Under the pieces are notes generated by a model, which had not been told where the DNA came from, ran no database searches, and worked only from the letters and a program-made list of their open reading frames with translations. Position numbers and translations under genes: made by a program. A DNA stretch of 43,089 nucleotides from Azospirillum sp. TSO22-1 (GTDB lineage: Bacteria > Pseudomonadota > Alphaproteobacteria > Azospirillales > Azospirillaceae): contig NZ_LGQZ01000120.1 of the NCBI RefSeq assembly GCF_003116015.1, forward strand, positions 1-43,089. Reading direction: 5' to 3'. Below, in pieces: positions 40,043 to 43,089 of the stretch (the first letter of the stretch is position 1; the number at the start of each line of letters is the position of its first letter).

Positions 40043-40936
40043 ATGACCAACGCCTCCGCTCCGCTCTTCGACCGCGTCGCCATCATCGGCATCGGGCTGA
40101 TCGGCTCGTCGCTGGCGCGTGCGGTCAAGGAATATGGGCTGGCGCGCAGCGTCGTCGGCAGCGACCGCAGCGAGGCGGTGTGCGCCAAGGCGCTGGAGCT
40201 GGGCTTCCTCGACGCCGCCACGCCCGACCTTGGCGAGGTGGTCGCCGCGGCCGACCTCGTGGTGCTGTGCGTGCCGGTCGGCGCCTGCGCCGAGGTGGCG
40301 GAGCGCATGGCGCCGCACCTGAGGGCCGGCGCCATCGTCAGCGACGTCGGCTCGGTGAAGATGGCGGTGCTGCGCGACGTCAGCCCGCACCTGCCCGAGG
40401 GCGTGCACATCGTCCCCGGCCACCCGGTGGCGGGCACCGAGCATTCCGGGCCGGAGGCCGGTTTCGCCACGCTGTTCCAGGGCCGCTGGTGCATCCTCAC
40501 CCCGCCGCCCGGCGCCCCGGAGGCGGTGGTGGAGAAAGTGGCCGAGCTGTGGCGCCGCTGCGGCTCGAAGCTGGAGATCATGGAGCCGGCGCACCACGAC
40601 CGCGTGCTGGCGATCACCTCGCACCTGCCGCACCTGATCGCCTACACCATCGTCGGCACCGCCTCCGACCTGGAGGAGGACACCAAGTCCGAGGTCATCA
40701 AGTTCTCGGCCGGCGGCTTCCGCGATTTCACGCGCATCGCCGCGTCCGACCCGATCATGTGGCGCGACGTCTTCCTCAACAACCGCGAGGCGGTGCTGGA
40801 GATCCTCCAGCGCTTCACCGAGGATCTGACCGCGCTGCAGCGCGCCATCCGCTGGGGCGAGGGCGACACGCTGCAGGAGACCTTCACCAAGACGCGCGCC
40901 ATCCGGCGCGGGATCATCGACGCCAAGCAGGCGTAA
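40043..40936 (+). CDS. tyrC: Prephenate/arogenate dehydrogenase
   Basis: Oxidatively decarboxylates prephenate (or arogenate) in tyrosine synthesis. The 297-residue protein has the NAD(P) fingerprint VAIIGIGLIGSSLARAV at about 12-28, SDVGSVKMAVL at about 101-111, and the active-site GHPVAGTEHSGPEAG with the conserved histidine. AITSHLPHLIAYTIV and GGFRDFTRIAASDPIMW at the helical C-terminus are family hallmarks. It is monofunctional, with no ACT or mutase domain. It completes the chorismate mutase, aminotransferase, dehydrogenase set. Confidence 0.95.
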   Translation: MTNASAPLFDRVAIIGIGLIGSSLARAVKEYGLARSVVGSDRSEAVCAKALELGFLDAATPDLGEVVAAADLVVLCVPVGACAEVAERMAPHLRAGAIVSDVGSVKMAVLRDVSPHLPEGVHIVPGHPVAGTEHSGPEAGFATLFQGRWCILTPPPGAPEAVVEKVAELWRRCGSKLEIMEPAHHDRVLAITSHLPHLIAYTIVGTASDLEEDTKSEVIKFSAGGFRDFTRIAASDPIMWRDVFLNNREAVLEILQRFTEDLTALQRAIRWGEGDTLQETFTKTRAIRRGIIDAKQA

Positions 40937-40941
40937 GGTAT

Positions 40942-41039
40942 TGCCCCCACCCCATCCCTCCCCCGCTTCGCAGGGGAGGGGGCGGAGCGGCGGAGTTCCC
41001 TCCCCTGCGGCAGCGGGGGAGGGTTAGGGTGGGGGCAAG
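40942..41039. repeat. C/G-run palindromic repeat with inverted ends, between convergent genes
   Basis: It starts TTGCCCCCACCC and ends GGGTGGGGGCAAG, an inverted pair of about 12 bp. Inside are CCCTCCCCCGC and GCGGGGGAGGG, plus a smaller hairpin around GGGGAGGGGGC. It is the most compact complete member of the family here and lies between tyrC and the convergent DUF2125 gene, a position suited to a two-way terminator. Confidence 0.8.
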
Positions 41040-41046
41040 TGGCGGC

Positions 41047-42081
41047 TCACCACTGGATCGCCGGCACCGCCGCGACCTTCAGCGGGCCGACGAAGACGCC
41101 GCGGTACTGGATGGTCACCGGCGCCTTGATGACCGGCTCGCCGTCCTCGTCGGGGCGGGCCAGCATGCCGACCACGCTGCGGGCGATGTTCATCTCGTTG
41201 GGCTTCAGCTGGTCCTTCAGCGCGGTCAGCGCCTGCGCCGCGCCGCGCACCTCGGCCGTCATCGCCGCCTGCGGCTGCAAATCCTTGTCCAGCGCCAGCG
41301 TGCCGTTCAGCGCCAGCTTCAGCGGCCCCCAGTGCAGTGCAGCGGAATCCACCGCCACCGTGCCGCCGCCCTGGCTCCAGGCGGCCAGCGCCTCGGGCTG
41401 GATCTGCGGCGGCCGGCCCTGCACCCGCAGCGCCACCGCCAGCCGGTGCACCACGCTGCCCAGGCCCGCCGGCGGTGCGCCGGGAAGCTGCATGTCGGTC
41501 ACCGTCAGCGTGGCGCCCAGGCCGGTCTGCTGCGGGTCGGCCGGCGGCTCCGGCGGCTGGGTCAGCGTCAGCTCCAGCCCGGCGGCGGTGAACACCGGCT
41601 GGCCGGGCAACTCGGGCGCCAGCGCCGCGCCAGGGAAGGTCAGACGCCCCTCCAGCGGCGTGCCGGTGCTCGACATCGTCAGGTAGCCGGCGCCGCCGTG
41701 CCGCGCCGCCAGCTCCACCGGCGGGCCGGCGTTGGGGTTGAGGCGCAGGCGCTGCTCGCCAGGCAGGCTCAGCTCGATGCGCGCCGGGTCCCACAGCGGC
41801 GCCTCAGCGACGATGGCCGGGCCGCGCCAGTCGATGCCGCGCGCCGCCACCCGCCCGTCGGAGGCGCTGGCGCGCACCAGCAGCGGGAAGCCGCCGACCT
41901 TGAGGTCCCTGTACTCCACCGTGGCGCCCTGGGCGCGCTGGGTCTCGGCCCAGGCGTGCAGCCCGCGCTCCACCGTGCCGGCGACGATCCACCACGCCGC
42001 GCACCACGCGGCGAGGAGCGCGGCGGCGATGACCGAGGCGGCGATGGTCAGGCGCTTCCGCAGGGGCTTGGAGAGGAGCAT
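41047..42081 (-). CDS. DUF2125 domain protein, membrane-anchored
   Basis: The 344-residue protein has one N-terminal membrane helix (LTIAASVIAAALLAAWCAAWWIV at about 11-33) and a long periplasmic domain rich in beta strands. DUF2125-type blocks are WAETQRAQGATVEYRDLKVGGFPL at about 44-67, IVAEAPLWDPARIELSLPG, and the C-terminal VTIQYRGVFVGPLKVAAVPAIQW. The family is common in alphaproteobacteria and has no known function; its repeated beta pattern recalls AsmA-like or lipid-transfer envelope proteins, which is a guess. It is divergent from the ChaC gene. Confidence 0.85.
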   Translation of the reverse strand: MLLSKPLRKRLTIAASVIAAALLAAWCAAWWIVAGTVERGLHAWAETQRAQGATVEYRDLKVGGFPLLVRASASDGRVAARGIDWRGPAIVAEAPLWDPARIELSLPGEQRLRLNPNAGPPVELAARHGGAGYLTMSSTGTPLEGRLTFPGAALAPELPGQPVFTAAGLELTLTQPPEPPADPQQTGLGATLTVTDMQLPGAPPAGLGSVVHRLAVALRVQGRPPQIQPEALAAWSQGGGTVAVDSAALHWGPLKLALNGTLALDKDLQPQAAMTAEVRGAAQALTALKDQLKPNEMNIARSVVGMLARPDEDGEPVIKAPVTIQYRGVFVGPLKVAAVPAIQW

Positions 42082-42174
42082 CGGTGGTATGTCCGGACTG
42101 TGACGGGCGTGTTATAGCTCCCATATGGTGTGCGTGCTAGGCTCGACCCCGAGCCTTCTGCGACCTGCGACGCC

Positions 42175-42798
42175 ATGCTGCTCGACACGCGTTTCTCCCC
42201 TTCCCCTTGTAAGCCGGCCCCCTGCAAGCCGGCCTCCGCCTGGGCCGCTGATATTCCGGTCGCCGCGGACGCGGAGCTGTGGGTGTTCGCCTACGGCTCG
42301 CTGATGTGGAATCCGGGGTTCCCGTACCTGGAGCACCACATGGCGGTGCTGCACGGCTACCACCGGCGCTTCTGCGTCGCCTCGCACCGCTACCGCGGCA
42401 CGCCGGAGCGGCCGGGGCTGGTGCTCGGCCTCGACCGCGGCGGCTCGTGCCGCGGCATGGCCTTCCGGGTGGCGGCGGAGCACGCGGCGGCGACGCTCGA
42501 CTGCCTGTGGGAGCGGGAGATGATCAACCGCACCTACCGCCCGCGGCTGCTGCCGGTCCACCTCGGCTGCGGGCGGCGGGTGACCGAAGCCTGCACCTTC
42601 GTGGTCGACCGCGAGCACTCGCAGTACTGCCCCTGCCTGGACGAGGCGGAGATGGTCGAGCGTATCGCCTGCTGCGCCGGTGAGCGCGGCCCCAACATCG
42701 AGTACCTGACCAACACCGTCGAGCACCTGGAGCAGCTGGGCATCCACGACGCCCGGCTGGCGGCGCTGCTGCGCGCGGTGAAGCGGCGCGTCGCCTGA
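42175..42798 (+). CDS. ChaC-type gamma-glutamylcyclotransferase
   Basis: ChaC enzymes break glutathione to 5-oxoproline and Cys-Gly. ATG 42175 gives 207 residues; an upstream GTG at 42130 is less likely. The signature is VFAYGSLMWNPGFPYLEHH (YGSL substrate loop) at about 40-58. LHGYHRRFCVASHRYRGTPERPGLVLGL follows, and the catalytic glutamate is in LWEREMINRTYRPR. The end EYLTNTVEHLEQLGIHDARL is typical. The N-terminal SPCKPAPCKPAS contains an imperfect 15-bp duplication (42208-42237) outside the fold. Confidence 0.9.
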   Translation: MLLDTRFSPSPCKPAPCKPASAWAADIPVAADAELWVFAYGSLMWNPGFPYLEHHMAVLHGYHRRFCVASHRYRGTPERPGLVLGLDRGGSCRGMAFRVAAEHAAATLDCLWEREMINRTYRPRLLPVHLGCGRRVTEACTFVVDREHSQYCPCLDEAEMVERIACCAGERGPNIEYLTNTVEHLEQLGIHDARLAALLRAVKRRVA

Positions 42799-42815
42799 CG
42801 CGCTATATAGGGGGG

Positions 42816-43089
42816 ATGCTCCGCATCCTCCCCGCCCTCGCGGCGTTCCTCATGGCCTGGCCCGCGCTGGCGGCCGGCGTGCACCACGACCTCGACGTCA
42901 CGCTCGATCCGCCCGCGCGGCGGCTGGAGGTGCGCGACCGGCTGAGCCTGCCGCCCGGCCCGCAGACCCTGGTCCTGGCGCCGGAGCTGACCGTCGCCGA
43001 GGCCACGGCGGGCGGCAAGCCGCTGCCCTTCGAGCGGCGCGGCATGGCGCTGACGCTGACCGTGCCGGCGGGCGGCGAGGTGACGCTGC
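42816..43089 (+). CDS. Exported protein, probable M1-type peptidase N-terminus (partial)
   Basis: The reading frame from ATG 42816, which follows AGGGGGG, stays open to the window end (91 codons). It begins with a signal peptide MLRILPALAAFLMAWPALAA. The mature start, VHHDLDVTLDPPARRLEVRDRL, then SLPPGPQTLVLAPELTVAEAT, fits the first beta sheet of M1-family aminopeptidases (VHYDLxVxLDP type). The zinc site lies beyond the window, so the call rests on this N-terminal pattern. It begins 17 bp after the ChaC stop, with a TATATAG just upstream. Confidence 0.6.
   Translation, partial: MLRILPALAAFLMAWPALAAGVHHDLDVTLDPPARRLEVRDRLSLPPGPQTLVLAPELTVAEATAGGKPLPFERRGMALTLTVPAGGEVTL

Noticed and set aside
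1..43089. Insertion sequences, prophage or toxin-antitoxin genes
   Set aside because: No transposase, integrase, phage structural or toxin-antitoxin family motif was seen in any supported reading frame.

Overview
The window is very GC-rich and densely coded. Its gene content points to an alphaproteobacterium of the Rhodospirillales, most likely Azospirillum or a close relative. That placement is an inference from a three-gene bc1 (pet) operon, metX-metW, the DUF1285, DUF2125 and DUF924 families, aerobic hemF, and a chorismate mutase / hisC-type aminotransferase / prephenate dehydrogenase cluster. No 16S rRNA gene or other decisive marker is present.

Layout. (1) 1-7906 is a type I-C CRISPR-Cas locus on the + strand: the C-terminal part of cas3 (the 5' end lies outside the window), cas5c, cas8c, cas7c, cas4, cas1, cas2, a short leader and an array of 17 repeats and 16 spacers. 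A hidden small-subunit gene, cas11c, is visible inside the 3' end of cas8c: a strong internal Shine-Dalgarno followed by an in-frame GTG. (2) 8070-8182 holds tRNA-Gln(UUG) on the - strand and a perfect 15-bp palindrome. (3) 8244-15122 (-) is a four-gene operon: MoxR ATPase, DUF58 protein, BatA/DUF4159 membrane protein and a GATase1-like membrane protein. (4) 15254-17711 (+) encodes a DUF1285 protein, a CoA-pyrophosphatase-type Nudix hydrolase and the CCA-adding enzyme. (5) 17845-19181 (-) carries hemF and trmL. (6) 19437-22071 (+) is petABC, encoding Rieske protein, cytochrome b and cytochrome c1, followed by a hairpin and a DUF924 gene. (7) 22848-31421 (-) is an eight-gene run: a PaaG-like crotonase, a complete branched-chain-type ABC importer (two ATPases, two permeases, one binding protein), an acyl-CoA ligase and a thiolase. 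This looks like uptake, CoA activation and degradation of a carboxylic acid. (8) 31724-34019 (-) carries a LOG-family gene and gltA, with an orphan LuxR-type response regulator divergent from gltA. (9) 34907-37340 (-) encodes a PRC-barrel protein, MetW and MetX. (10) 37463-40936 (+) is an aromatic amino acid cluster. (11) 41047-43089 holds a DUF2125 protein, a ChaC-type cyclotransferase and the start of an exported protein, probably an M1-type peptidase.

Two families of dispersed intergenic repeats recur. One is the GTCATCCCCGC palindrome, present as a single hairpin in the cas3-cas5c gap and as a 90-bp element with perfect 28-bp inverted ends just before hisC. The other is a family of C/G-run palindromes of the CCCTCCCC/GGGGAGGG type in at least seven gaps, several between convergent genes.

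Most of the window is conserved housekeeping sequence. The points that merit a second look are the internal Cas11c start with an adjacent 15-bp tandem duplication, the histidine where the Cas5 catalytic tyrosine is expected, a spacer whose translation resembles a serine-recombinase motif, the degenerate chorismate mutase / prephenate dehydratase-like fusion, and the ABC importer operon that carries its own CoA ligase, thiolase and PaaG-like isomerase. I did not find a clearly undescribed system.
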